Below are positions 14,239 through 24,990 of a stretch of 64,000 bases of DNA, in pieces; positions within the stretch are counted from its first letter, which is position 1; the number at the start of each line of letters is the position of its first letter. The position numbers and the translations under genes are program-made. Under the pieces are notes generated by a model. The model did no database searches. It was not told the origin of the DNA and worked only from the letters and a program-made list of their open reading frames with translations. Where the stretch lies: assembly GCA_030435675.1 (NCBI GenBank), contig CM059625.1, positions 10,850,001-10,914,000 of the forward strand. Reading direction: 5' to 3'. This stretch comes from Steinernema hermaphroditum (Eukaryota; Nematoda; Chromadorea; Rhabditida; Steinernematidae).

Positions 14239-17203
14239 TCAAAGATCCCAGCTGAACAGATGGTGTTTGATGAGCATGTCTCGAACCCCCTCCTTAAGAG
14301 GCTGCTTCGAAATAGGACCGCTTCTTTTTGTGTTTCCATCGCGACTGCCGCCAAGCGAGAGCATAAATCTTCGCTGACCATTTGCGCATTTCTTCTTTGC
14401 TTTTTCTGTGCTGGAGATCTCATAGTCAACGTCCAGGCTGAATGAGAATTGAGTCAATAGGCGCAATTCGCACTTTATCTGCAAAAACAGGGTCAATTGA
14501 GGTCATTCGATGGCGTTCGCTCACCTGCATCCATGCGGGAGATCGAATGAATGAGTCTGAATGATAGTACTGTTTTCTGATGACATCCTGCATGGGATTC
14601 TTGCACATTAGTTCCAACCACAGGTGAAGACACTAAATCGAGTCAATCACGCTGTGAAAAGTTTTATTACCTGTTCATTAACGGCGTATACAACGAGAGA
14701 CCGCACTTTCACATCCATTAGTGCTTTCGACCCACTATGTGACTCGTTGATCTCTTGCACAGCTCGATACAATAATTCTTCGGGCGTTAAGATCTGAAAT
14801 AAGTTTCGAATGAGATGCAATGCAGAAGTGGCTGGTTGCCTTTCTGTCTTGATCAAGCTTGAATGTGTCACATAGGGTTAACCTTGAATTCACAGCACTG
14901 AAGTGGCACTGCACGCTGCTCTTCGCAATTTCTTCTGGAAAGAGCCTTGTCACATATTCGAGTCTTCAGTGGTCACTTCATACCGATAAACAACCAGGGA
15001 TGCAGTGCAAATGAGTACATGGAGTGCCGCAGTCCGTGCTCCAAAATCTGTTTGAACGTAATTGCCAATTGGCCTCTGATGAGCTCCGTTACTTCGCTAT
15101 TAATGGCTTCGTCTCCATAAACGCTGTACTTCTTCCCTCTGTCGTCCACGATCTGAAACCATGATCGACTAGAACTTTCGCCATTGTGGACAGGTACCTC
15201 AACAAATTTCGCAGGGAACCAGCCTCTCAAACCGTTCACTTCTCCAACCCAGCAATGCTCGTCTTTCTCATCGATCACCAGGATAATGTCGTTCTTTCTT
15301 AACATTTTGTGAACTTGCAAAGAACACTACGAATGATACCTGAATCCAAGCTCGTCTTCTTCCTGTCGTTGGAAATCAAGAAGAGCACGTGCACGTTTGA
15401 ATCCTGATTTCTGGGCATTCACGAAAACATGACGGTCGTTCTCTTCTTGATCCAGTGTATAATTAGCCTGAATATTATGCGGATGAGAATAAGTGATTTG
15501 TGTTTTCTTTACCTGAGTGACCACTGTTTTAGCTAAATTTTCGTCACAGCTAATAAAGTATTGACAAATTTGGTAAACTGCGTTTTTGAGATCAACAAGG
15601 TGTTCTGTTTGTCGTACGTTCTTCAGTTTCGGATCATTCTCCTCCGACTAGAAACATACGCAGTGCGACAGAAACACAACTAAATCTACCTCCTCCCTGC
15701 TAGGTAATATTTGTTGAATTATGCTTTTCGATCTGGTTAGTTTACGGCGATTTAAACGTTGTTTTGGTAGATTTGTCGGAATGTTCGTGTTGATTATTGC
15801 TCCACGATCAGCCATTAAAACTGCCTGAAGTGTTTTACGAGATTATGCCGGAATGGAATATATCCGCGTACTTGGTATTTTTTGCGGAGTTGTGATATTA
15901 GGTCTTCGGTAATGGAAAACTCGAATGTTGTCATCATTTCAACCAGGTGGTCAACTCTTTCTACTTGCGACGGAATCTGTGCGAGAACGTTGAAGAGCTC
16001 GGCTGAGGCACCATCAGCGGTCGATACATCAAGAACGTCTTGTTCATGCAGTTTGAGCATAGAGAGGATAACCTGAAACTTTTGCGTAGCGGCAAAAGAC
16101 ACTGAAACCGACCCGAAATATGGTCACGCCTCCGAACACAAACAACATGTCCCAAACTCGCAATAGCACTGGCATTGGAAACGCCGAGGCGAGAAGTGTT
16201 AGAAGCCAATTGACACTGATAAGCGACAGCTCGACGTCATTCTCGGTTAATTTCTGATCGATGTCGGGAATGTGAACGCGAAGAAGATGACGAGCAACCC
16301 GATCGTCAGCCTAAGACAACTTCATAAACATTCTCATCGAATCTGTCTTACCTGAAGCCCAAGCAGAGAATGGCTATAATAGTTTGACGGAAGAATGTCC
16401 TCTATGAGAGCGCACATTATCCAAAAGGTGTTCTCTTCACTGCAAACCAGAAGGAGCGATGCAACTATCACGCCCATTCCTTGACAGTAACCGAGATCAG
16501 GATACAGATAGGCCACAGCTTTCAGTACTCTTCTGAGTGCTTCGATTCCAGGAGATTGCTCATTTGAGAAACATATATTATTTGGAATGGTACGAAGAAG
16601 ATCCTTCTCTATTTGTATTCCGATACAAGGCTTGTCAGTGTCTGCTTGTGCTACAGCCTTTGAGTACTGAAAGACGGCATTTTGCCTCTTCTTCGTTGCT
16701 CCAATCAACCGAGGCCATAGGAAGGGACGCATGGAATGAGGGATGCCTTCTGCTTTAACCATATCATTTAGCTTGCAGTTCGTTATCTTGGATATGTCGA
16801 TTTTGTCCCATGTCAGCTCGCCTTCAATGTCATCATGCGCGAACTCTAAATGCGCAATCCACCGGAGGCGGTTTTGGGATGATTCCGACTGCGTCTTAGG
16901 CGTTTCGTCCGATGAGAATGGCTCCGAATTTTCGCATCGAAATCCATATTCATCAAAACTAAATCAGAGTGAAAACATGCCTGTTCGTCATATGTCATTC
17001 TACCGTCCAGGGATCCCATCGCGGTCGACAGGAACAATCTTGTGGTTAATCGAGGAGCAGCTTGCTCCATTCATAGAAAAGACACACGTGTGGATGGGGA
17101 GGTTTCCATTGGTGTCGCACAAATCCGGTGATGGTTCAAATACATCGTCTTCACCCACGGTGTCGGCAAACTTGGCGTCCTTCCCTTTCTTATATAAGGC
17201 CAT
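14239..17203 (-). CDS. SGSM3: SGSM3-type RabGAP: TBC + SH3 + RUN domains
   Basis: A small-G-protein signalling modulator of the SGSM3/RUTBC3 type; in C. elegans I recall the ortholog as tbc-18. ATG at 17203. Exon 2 begins FDEYGFR and includes RLRWIAHLEFAHDDIEGEL and LTWDKI, the family's N-terminal block. The TBC domain (about 15815-16770) has both catalytic fingers, arginine in IEKDLLRT and glutamine in LGYCQGMG, so it should be an active GAP. SH3 follows (RARALLDFQRQEEDELGFR, then KNDIILVIDEKDEHCWVGE and GLRGWFPAKFVEV), then the RUN domain (LTPEELLYRAVQEINESHSG, SFIRSPAWMQV, RCELRLLTQFSFSLDVDYE). The protein ends QPLKEGVRDMLIKHHLFSWD-Leu-stop at 14239, nearly the same terminus as the vertebrate protein. 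Domain order and end points therefore support a complete gene. A Ser/Arg-rich insert of about 20-25 residues lies just before the last block. Confidence 0.93.
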
Positions 17204-17685
17204 TCGATTGCCTATGTACTTAGCTATCGTATAGCCACCCTAAATAAGTGCGTTCTAAAGCAGCGGTCATTCTGCGTTCAGAAGTACGAACAGTATTATC
17301 GCGAGAGCATATTTCCAGAACGAAACACTTCTTGGCATCCGATGCGCTACCGACTAGAACGAAATGCGTGGTTCCCGCGCGCGAATGCTTCTGCCCGGCT
17401 TTAGCATAGAAGAAAAATCGATTCGAGACTAGCCACTCATGCCAGCATGACGTAACCCATTTCCAAAACAGCGAACATACGTTGCCCTATTTATTAGTAA
17501 CATTCATAACCAAGAGTTGTCTCTCACGTTCCTCCTTGTCATTAACAAGTTAACTTTATTTACGTTCTAACATCATTTACAGCGAACTTAGAAAGATGGA
17601 GCCACAAAATACAATGCATATAAATTCTTATCTACTGTCTGCATGTTTAACCAGAAATTAAATATATGTTGCACAAAGAAGTGAT
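17204..17685. other. Short intergenic region
   Basis: About 480 bases between the 5' end of the SGSM3 gene and the 3' end of the next minus-strand gene. It should hold the SGSM3 promoter or trans-splice site and the 3' UTR of the His-rich gene. No other feature seen. Confidence 0.5.
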
Positions 17686-20600
17686 TTAGAAGGTGGCTTC
17701 GACCTGCTTCTTCCAGTCTCCGATGCTGGACTCAGATTTCTTCGTGGTCGAGCTGGAATGCTCATCGGATGTTTCGGAAGCGGCGACTTTTCGCACGACA
17801 ACAAAGTTGCGCTTCGGGGCAGGGGTCACCTCCGATTCGAAGACACTCTTGCGCTGACTAATCGGAACCTTTGCAGCTGCGTTATGTCGGTACTAGAATG
17901 AAATTATTTCTTGCCATTCTGACTGAAACATACGCTGATGGTGCTGCTAACTGAAGAGGGCTCAGTCTTTGGCACGGGCGGTTTGTACTCATATTTCTGC
18001 TCGACGACCTTCTTCACCTCAGTGTTGGTGAGAGTAGCAGAGGAAGCGACCGAAGTACGTCGCGAGGCCGACTGTGAAACCAGTGTGGATCCATTGCTGA
18101 CAACGGACGACACAGATGAACGCTTCGAGGCTTGTCCGACAGTAGAGGGCGCACGATGCGAATGCTTCGACGGCTGAGAAACGCTGGAGAACACAGAATC
18201 GCGCTTTTCTGACAAGACAACGCGTTCCTCCTCAACTTGCTTCGAGGGCTCCTCGAACAGGGTTCCAATATTGGTAACATGTGAAACGCGACGCGAATAA
18301 TGACGCGGCTTCAACTCCTGTCCTCCCCAGATGCGAACCTGGTTACGCACGCTCTTGACAACGCGGACGGACTGGAACTTTTCCGGATTGAACTTTGCCG
18401 AACGAGGAGTGGTAACGCCGCGCTCTGGTGGAGTGTATGCGGGCTCTGAAAAGTATGTCGTGCGAAATATAAATGCAGACTGTTGAGTACTCTGTGAGGA
18501 AGGAGCCTTAGCAGAACTCTGTTGAGTATTGACGGAGGATCGACGGGATGATGCAGCACTGGGAAGACTTTCCTAAAGAACACAGAACGTAGACTCCAAG
18601 CGTGTATTACTGTACGCACCTGCTCAATTTTATGAATTGACGGGGACTGGTTGTGGTGCAGGAAATCATTCACCTGGGAATCATCATCGGAGAGCCCGAG
18701 CACTTCCTGAAGGATTTCGCGAGCACGGCCTTCGTACACGCTTGTCTGGAGAGAGCTTCGGCGGCTGTCGTTCACGAAGGTCTCTTCGTCCTAAATATTT
18801 GTGACGTCACACTAGCAAATGTACGGAAGATGTTCATTTCAGAACTGGCTCCAGAGTTTTGCAAATGTTGTGTTCTACTCACATGAACGACATTGCCGGA
18901 TTCGAAGCGGTTCAAGAGCGAACGCACACCAGGAGCCTCACTGACTTCGCGCTGAGCATCTTCGTTTAGTGGAATATCCTAAATTTCAGCTTCAGCTGCT
19001 GCACGAACACTAACTCTGAGCTATTACCTCCGATCGGGTCGAGATAGTGCGAGCGGCACGAATTAAACCAACGGGCTCTGACTCATGATGATAATGATGC
19101 TCTTCCTCGTGGTGGTGGTGGTGGTGGTGGTACTCAAAGGGCTCTGCCTCAGTGTTGCGGTCGTCTTCATGGTGAGGCTCCTCGTAGTGCAATTGTTCTT
19201 CGACCTTTTCAGTGACATCTTTGACGTGATGAACAAAAGTGCGTGGGTTAACGACTGGATGGTCTTTGACGGATTCTGCCTTTTCTTCATGTTCGACGTA
19301 TTCTGGGTGCTCGTAGTCTTCTTCGGTTTCAACGTTCTCATGTACGTTCTTAAATGTTCCAAATCAAACAGTGAGGGGAACGTGGAAAGCTAAGCAGGGC
19401 AATGCAGGTGCTCTAGCTGGTGCGCTTTTGGTTTAGCTATTGGAGTTGTGGCAGTGCCTTGTGGCTATTGCTCTTTAGCGAAATCGCTTGACGTGCACGT
19501 AAGCAGTAAAACTACCGGATTACGTTTTCATTATCCAAAGGATTGCGCTGTCGCAGCGCCGCATGAAGCGCGGTCTGGAAACTGTCGTGATGCTTCTTGG
19601 AGTGCGTGAACTTGCTAACTAGATTAGAGTCAAAGTGGTATTGCACATGGCGTACAGCAACCACTCGTTCGTCTTCCCCATCATCTCCTTCCTCCAAACA
19701 AGAGTCAGTCTGCAACATGCGGCAAAACGATAACCCTTATACGGTAGTGTGTCCGTCTTCCAAGCACCTCCAAATGCAGCTCCAAAAACCCTGATAACTT
19801 ACATCGTGCCAGCAAGTAACCTTGTACCCATCAACATCGGGAGCGACCTGATTCTGCTGAGCCTTCAATTCTTGAATGACACGGTCATGCTCCTCGGACT
19901 TTGCTGGGACCACTTCTTCGCTCACTGAGTGGTGATCATGAACATTGTAGCTCTGCAGCAGGATACTCATAAATGATTAGATTATGCCGACACACTTACC
20001 ATGTGACTTTCACCTTCATCGTCGTCGTCAGTGGAAACAACCGACTGATGTTCAACTTCCAGCATGAAACCGTCAGCGGGCCGACTGAAGTTCTCATCGA
20101 TGGCCTAAAAATGTGGGCATATCGCTGCATCCGCAGTCGGAATTGCCAGGTTATGTACCTCAATGTCGTGCTCGTGGCAAACGATCTCAGGTTCATGGTC
20201 CGGTTCAGGAACATCTGGCTCCCCAACATTCTCGCGATGGAGTTCCTCATCGATATATCCGGGTAGGGGTTCGGGCTCTTCGTAACAGTGCTCTTCTGAG
20301 ACATGTTCCTCGTATCGAGTAATGTGAACAATGTGCTCGTGAACGTTGTGTTCTACGTGTTCGTACTCCTCCTTAAGTTAAACGGCATATTTTTGTAAAA
20401 GAGAAGTTGATATTACATGATGATGATGATGCTCGTGTTCGGGGTACACCGAAGGTTCACTCACACTGGTACAGTTTGAGAGGGGCGACTGACTACGGTG
20501 AATCTCATCGTGGTGGTGGTGCTCCTCGTGAATGTGCTCGTGCTCCTTTTCGTGATGACAGTGTTCCTCCTCGGCCACCTCTTCAATAGATTCAGTAAGG

Positions 20601-20810
20601 TGATGATTATGGTGCTCCTCAAGTTTGGTGTGCTCATGGTGGTGATGGTGGACCTCTTCTTCCACATCCTGTTCTTCTTTCTTGTTAGGGTAGAGCACAG
20701 GGCATAAATGAATTGGCGCAGAGAAAACCATTTTCACAAGTTCTAAAATCTCGATTGAAAAGGGCACTATGTAAACTTATACCATCCGAATTGGGTTCCA
20801 AGGTGGCCAT
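17686..20810 (-). CDS. Histidine/glutamate-rich and Ser-rich protein, function unknown
   Basis: Starts at ATG 20810 (MATLEPNSD), followed by a GTATAAG donor. The second exon (about 20420-20690) is built of His/Glu runs such as EEEVHHHHHEHTKLEEHHNH and YPEHEHHHHHV. The middle exons (19500-20330) are acidic, for example EEPEPLPGYIDEELHRENVG. Another His cluster lies at 19010-19140. Later exons (17900-18780) are Ser/Thr/Arg-rich with AREILQEVLGLSDDDSQV, EAPGVRSLLNRFESGNV and FNPEKFQSVRVVKSVRNQVR. The C-terminus is SSIGDWKKQVEATF-stop. No signal peptide, membrane segment or catalytic domain is seen. The His clusters could bind Zn, Ni or Cu ions, but this is inference from composition. The two conserved-looking blocks (SLLNRFE and KSVRNQVR) may be short linear motifs of a cytoskeletal or muscle protein. 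Family not recognised; the splice structure of the acidic part is approximate. Confidence 0.7.
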
Positions 20811-22483
20811 TTTAGTTGAGGTGAAGAAGAGTCCGAAATGAGCTGAAATGAAAAAAGGAATGCTTGTTTAACCGTCTCACTGGTACAAGGGAATTGTGAA
20901 TCAAACACGTGTCTCTATAAACACCAGTGTGAATCAGTCGTTGCACTAAGAAAAATAGTCAAATTACTGATAGCAAATATTAAATAAAGTCGGGCGGCTT
21001 TTGTGTTCTCACGCAGTTGGATGACTGGAACAAAATGTGGCTTTGAAATAAAGTGGCGTTATCGAAAGCTAGGTGGACGTTGAAGAGCCAATGACTAATT
21101 ATCGGTCCCTGTTCGTCATCGGTTTCAAACCACTCCGGCCGCGGAAGGCTGCTCGAGAGCTGCTTCGTCTCATAGCTGATAAGAGACCACGACGCTGCGT
21201 CAAGCTTCATTGCAGCGGTGCGGCTAGTTTGCAAAAAAATAATCGTACACAGAATGCACATCCGTTCTTCTACGTTAAAAACTGTGACACCGTTGAGAAT
21301 ACTTTCTATCGTCAATGTTTTTGCATCATTGATCACCTCTTTTTAAATCGCTACAGTATCTATTTTGTTTGCATATGGATCAGTGGAAAGATGTTCGCGA
21401 AGCCACGCTTGAACTTCAACAACAAATAAAGTTTAATGTCAAACAAATCTGGAAATCTTGGAGAAGAATGAACTAGAAGCTAAAGCGTTCTACATGTCGC
21501 AGAGCTTGTGAAGAAGAACGGAGATGTGAATAGTGGTGAGCAGCAGCAAAGTGCTGAAGTGCTGTAGAAGAAGAAATGATAAGCGAACAGTGATAATTAT
21601 TATCAGGGTGCGCTTGGGAACCAATCTGATGATGTAAGGCCTTAGGAAGTGTCCAATAAATTATTCCAACTGTTGTCGCCGCTCACAACACACAACTCAC
21701 TGTTGTTGCATTGTAGACTTCATTGCAGAAAAAGGATTACCACGCCTTTCGTAAGGATACTGAAGAGCGATGCATTTATCGGCCATACTGTTGATTGTGC
21801 GTAGTGTATCCGACCACAGTGTTTCATCTTTCAAGAACTTCAACATTTTAGCCGACTAAGCCTTTCAATTCAAAACTTTCCTTCACAATAAGGCATTTTG
21901 GCTGGAATAACAAAGTAGCTGCACAGTGTCATAGTTACGGTGGCCATTTTCACCTTCTAACATTTACCATGTTGTCACTCACTCTGGTATTGATGAAAAA
22001 GTCGTGCCTGTGAGAAATTCCGAACCTCTTGAAATTAAACAACTCATTACAGAACACACCATGCAGGAACTAAGATTTGTCAAATGCATCAGGTGTCTAG
22101 GTGTCTTGAAAGTACACGCAAGTTATCGACTTTAGCTGATTCATCAGTTCGATTCGATTCGAACCTTCGAATATCGAATATTCGATTCGATTCGATATTC
22201 GAGGATCTGCGAATATCGAATATTCGATTCGATTCGATATTCGAAGATTTCCGAATATTCGACAACCCTACACGCAAGCGAGCGAAATCTTTTCAGTATG
22301 CAACGTACGGTTCTGAAGCTTACAAGCGAAGATTACTCGCTGATAGCACTGAGTGGAAGTCAACATGTTTGTATTTTCACGCGACTTATCAGTAGACTCT
22401 TTTTGGTTGTCGCTTTCTCCTGGCTCATTGACGGCACAATCTCTCGTCCTGTCGGTTCATTATCCTGTATTCTCTTTTAGACT
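20811..22483. other. Divergent intergenic region
   Basis: About 1.7 kb between two divergently transcribed genes. It should hold both promoters. It contains a 118-codon minus-strand frame at 20980-21336 overlapped by a plus-strand frame of the same size; neither has recognisable content, so neither is called. An AT-rich palindromic repeat near 22142-22271 is listed separately. Confidence 0.5.
22142..22271. repeat. TTCGAATA-type palindromic repeat, possible hAT terminal remnant
   Basis: A stretch built from GATTCGATTCG, GAATATCGAATATTCG and similar self-complementary words. One unit of about 42 bases is repeated nearly exactly (22169-22210 and 22211-22252), followed by a partial third unit ending in CGAATATTCGACAACCCTA. 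Read in reverse, this end begins TAGGGTTGTCGAATATTCG, which resembles the terminal sequence of some hAT-superfamily elements. No matching partner end or transposase was found nearby, so this is a remnant or a local satellite. Confidence 0.5.
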
Positions 22484-24028
22484 ATGAAATTCAAAGTGCT
22501 ATTGGTGTTGGTTATTCTCGCTCTACTGGCTGTAAGCTTCAGCGAAGCTGGCAAGAATCGTCGCAAGCACAAGCACAGGCACAACTCAGATGACAGCCAG
22601 GAGGACTCGGAGCTCCAGGAGAAACATGGTACCATCTGGTGGATGCGTATGTAGTTCAAGTGTTATGTGTTTAGGATCTGCGAGAGAAGAACAAGATCGA
22701 AAAGAGAAGACTGAAAGAGGTAATGTACCTTGTCTGTAATACTGTCAGCTAAAAACGTTTAGAACGAGAACGAGAGCGAGAACATAAGTGGAATGATGAA
22801 GAGGACGATGATGAAGACGACGATAAGGACGAGAAGAAGACAACAAATTCTACCGTCTCTTTGGTCTCCTCTCGTCATCGCCGCACCCATACAGCTGAGA
22901 AAGTAGAACATGTGTGTTGTCTGTTTCAATTGACACCACTACCTTGAAAAATTTAGAGACCGGAAGAAGCGGAGCAGACACGCGCGCGACGTCACCATCA
23001 TCGTCGCTTTCAGGTTTAGGAAGAAGTCACATAAATAGCTTCTCTTTCGCTAGTTTAGGTCCATCGTCATCGCAGGGAGCACAAGCGTGCAGAAGTAAGA
23101 CGCGGCTATTGTAACAAATCCTTGTTGAAACGAAAAATTTCAGCGCCTTGCAGACCGCTATCATCGCCACAGACGTCAAGAAACCTTGAACAAAGCGACC
23201 GAAGTACGGATCGTGTCTTGCCTTCGTTGTGACGTAACTGTTGTAGCTCAATGACGGAACCCGCCATGAACTGCCGTCGGCAAAGCATCAGCCATCTGGC
23301 AACGGAACGGTAAAGAACAAGATACATTTCATCGGTATCCGTACTTTGTTTAGATGCGCCGTCTTCGTCGAACTCAGCATCACCACGAAAATCGTGGACA
23401 TCATCACGAAGTTCCTTGAAAGAACGTCCAGCGGAGGTGACAGATCTTGATTTAGGAAGGGGTCCGCCGCAAGCCCGCTCAAGGCATTCTCAACATGAGA
23501 CGTCACGGAAAAGTTCATCCCGACGGAACGCGCGTGCGTCGCTCACTCAATCCCCACATGCGTCTGGGATATCCCCTTCGTCATTTGAATCCCGAAGTTA
23601 GTGGATGCTGTTAAGTAAAGGGCTAGAGTTCCTTCAGTATCGTCAGAGCAACAGCGAGCACCCTGACAGTACAAACTCGTTAAGCCCTCACATGCGTCTT
23701 GGGTATCCCCTGCGTCATTTGAACCCAGAAGTTAGTTTCTTTCGGAAGACAGGCAACTAGTTGTATTCATAGAACGCTGTCCATGGAGGCCAGGAACACG
23801 CGCACGACAACTCTCTGAGCCCTCATATGCGTCTCGGTTATCCACTTCGCCATTTGAACACTGACGTTAGTTGATAACCAACTTAGACATCAAGCAACAA
23901 AGAGTTTTTCAGTACCAACAGCAGAATGGGCAAGAAGGTCACCGTGATTTTAAGCCGGTGAGCTCTGTTCCATGGCATTCATTGCTTAACGGTATTAAAT
24001 TTAGGCCGTCTTCGACCGTATGTATTAA
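22484..24028 (+). CDS. Secreted Arg/His-rich precursor with repeated 17-residue cassette
   Basis: ATG at 22484 follows a TCTCTTTTAG acceptor by three bases, a spliced-leader site. The N-terminus MKFKVLLVLVILALLAVSFS is a clear signal peptide. About a dozen small exons then join in frame, many in phase 0, across introns of roughly 40-80 bases. The early mature region is acidic (DEEDDDEDDDKDEKK) and the middle is Arg/His-rich (RARRHHHRRFQ, RLADRYHRHRRQETLN, RTQHHHENRGHHHE). The last large exons each end in one cassette: LNPHMRLGYPLRHLNPE, LSPHMRLGYPLRHLNPE and LSPHMRLGYPLRHLNTD, each followed by a GTTAGT donor. The final exons give YQQQNGQEGHRDFKP and AVFDRMY-stop. An RVRR site precedes the first cassette. 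No known family is recognised. It could be a peptide precursor, an antimicrobial or metal-binding secreted protein, or a matrix protein. Confidence 0.7.
23546..23596 (+). repeat. Peptide cassette, copy 1
   Basis: Encodes LNPHMRLGYPLRHLNPE, directly preceded by RVRRS, a candidate furin-type cleavage site. It ends at a GTTAGT splice donor. Copies 2 and 3 share 16 and 14 of the 17 residues. Confidence 0.85.
23680..23730 (+). repeat. Peptide cassette, copy 2
   Basis: Encodes LSPHMRLGYPLRHLNPE. Synonymous differences from copy 1 (for example GGG for GGA and CTG for CTT) show the peptide is kept while the DNA drifts. It again ends at GTTAGT. The exon begins YRQSNSEHPDSTNS, unlike the lead-in of copy 1. 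Confidence 0.85.
23815..23865 (+). repeat. Peptide cassette, copy 3
   Basis: Encodes LSPHMRLGYPLRHLNTD, with the last two residues changed. It is preceded in its exon by NAVHGGQEHAHDNS and followed by a GTTAGT donor. Confidence 0.85.
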
Positions 24029-24990
24029 AAGAAAACAACCCCGAAGACTGTCTGCATGCAACATCTTGTTCGATCACTTTTTTAAATGCTCATATCAATT
24101 TGTTATAATGACCGATAATCTTTCAACGTTTAATTCCATTGATCGCGATTTATTTGGGCACTTTACACAACAAAACCCACTCAGCCAGCGCATTGTCTTC
24201 AAGGTCGCTTGGTAAACTGATGTTTCCGAAGCAAGATCTAATTTCGGATCGATCACAATAACGTGATGAAGAAGTTTTCCGAGATCGAAAGTCCTCTTTC
24301 CCGAATTCGCTGACAAAAATAATCCATATATGAAAACATCGATGATATCATCTTGCTGCAAAGACGACATAATGAGCGGCTTAAATTGCACTTTTAATGG
24401 GGAACTATAAAGCACCAAATATAAGATATCTTTAAAATGCACTCTAGAGCAGTTTCTCTGTTGTAAATTGTGATCACAGGCGATTTTCTTACAGTGGGAG
24501 GGGTATATTTGAACTTGATGAAGTGTGTTGGCTTCGCACACTCCCAGGTTTCCCCTTTCGCTCTCAGCAACAGCTTTGTTTTACCCTTGATCACTTATAA
24601 GTATTTCGTGTTCTTTCCAGTTTTGCCGTTACCGAAGGATAGCGGTTGCCGTTCGATGAGCGATGTTCTAGAAAACTCGTCTGCTCCGTTCTCATCCACT
24701 CCTCGATGGGATTTGCTCTTTTTCATCGTTTTTCCTCACCGATTGCGGCGCGACTGATCTTTTACAGAGGGCATACAAGTAGTGTTTATAACGATTCCCG
24801 TTGACAATTTTGTGCGCAGAGTTTGTGATCATAGTGAACTCGCGCGACTAGCGGATGGCGGTGTAATTATTACGTGATCGTTCCGTTTGTCGCACACGCA
24901 CTCCCTTCTCGTTGGTCAATGTAATTGCACTGGATATGATCGGCTCTCTTCCCGCAGTCATTCGGCTTTCTTAAATATTTGCATTTTAGA
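24029..24990. other. Intergenic region upstream of SLC17 gene
   Basis: About 960 bases. A 148-codon minus-strand frame at 24095-24541 has no domain, no splice context and AT-rich composition, so it is not called as a gene. The segment ends with GCATTTTAG one base before the next ATG, a trans-splice acceptor for the transporter gene. Confidence 0.5.

Noticed and set aside
19085..19393. Plus-strand frame rich in Val and Phe opposite the His-rich gene
   Set aside because: It is the antisense reading of His/Glu codon runs (CAC/GAG read as GTG/CTC), so it is a shadow of the minus-strand gene.
20980..21429. Overlapping frames of 118 codons on both strands
   Set aside because: Neither strand shows domain content or splice continuity; one cannot be preferred, and both lie in a divergent promoter region.
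24095..24541. 148-codon minus-strand open frame upstream of the SLC17 gene
   Set aside because: No recognisable motif, no splice signals, AT-rich codons and a position in a promoter region; consistent with chance.
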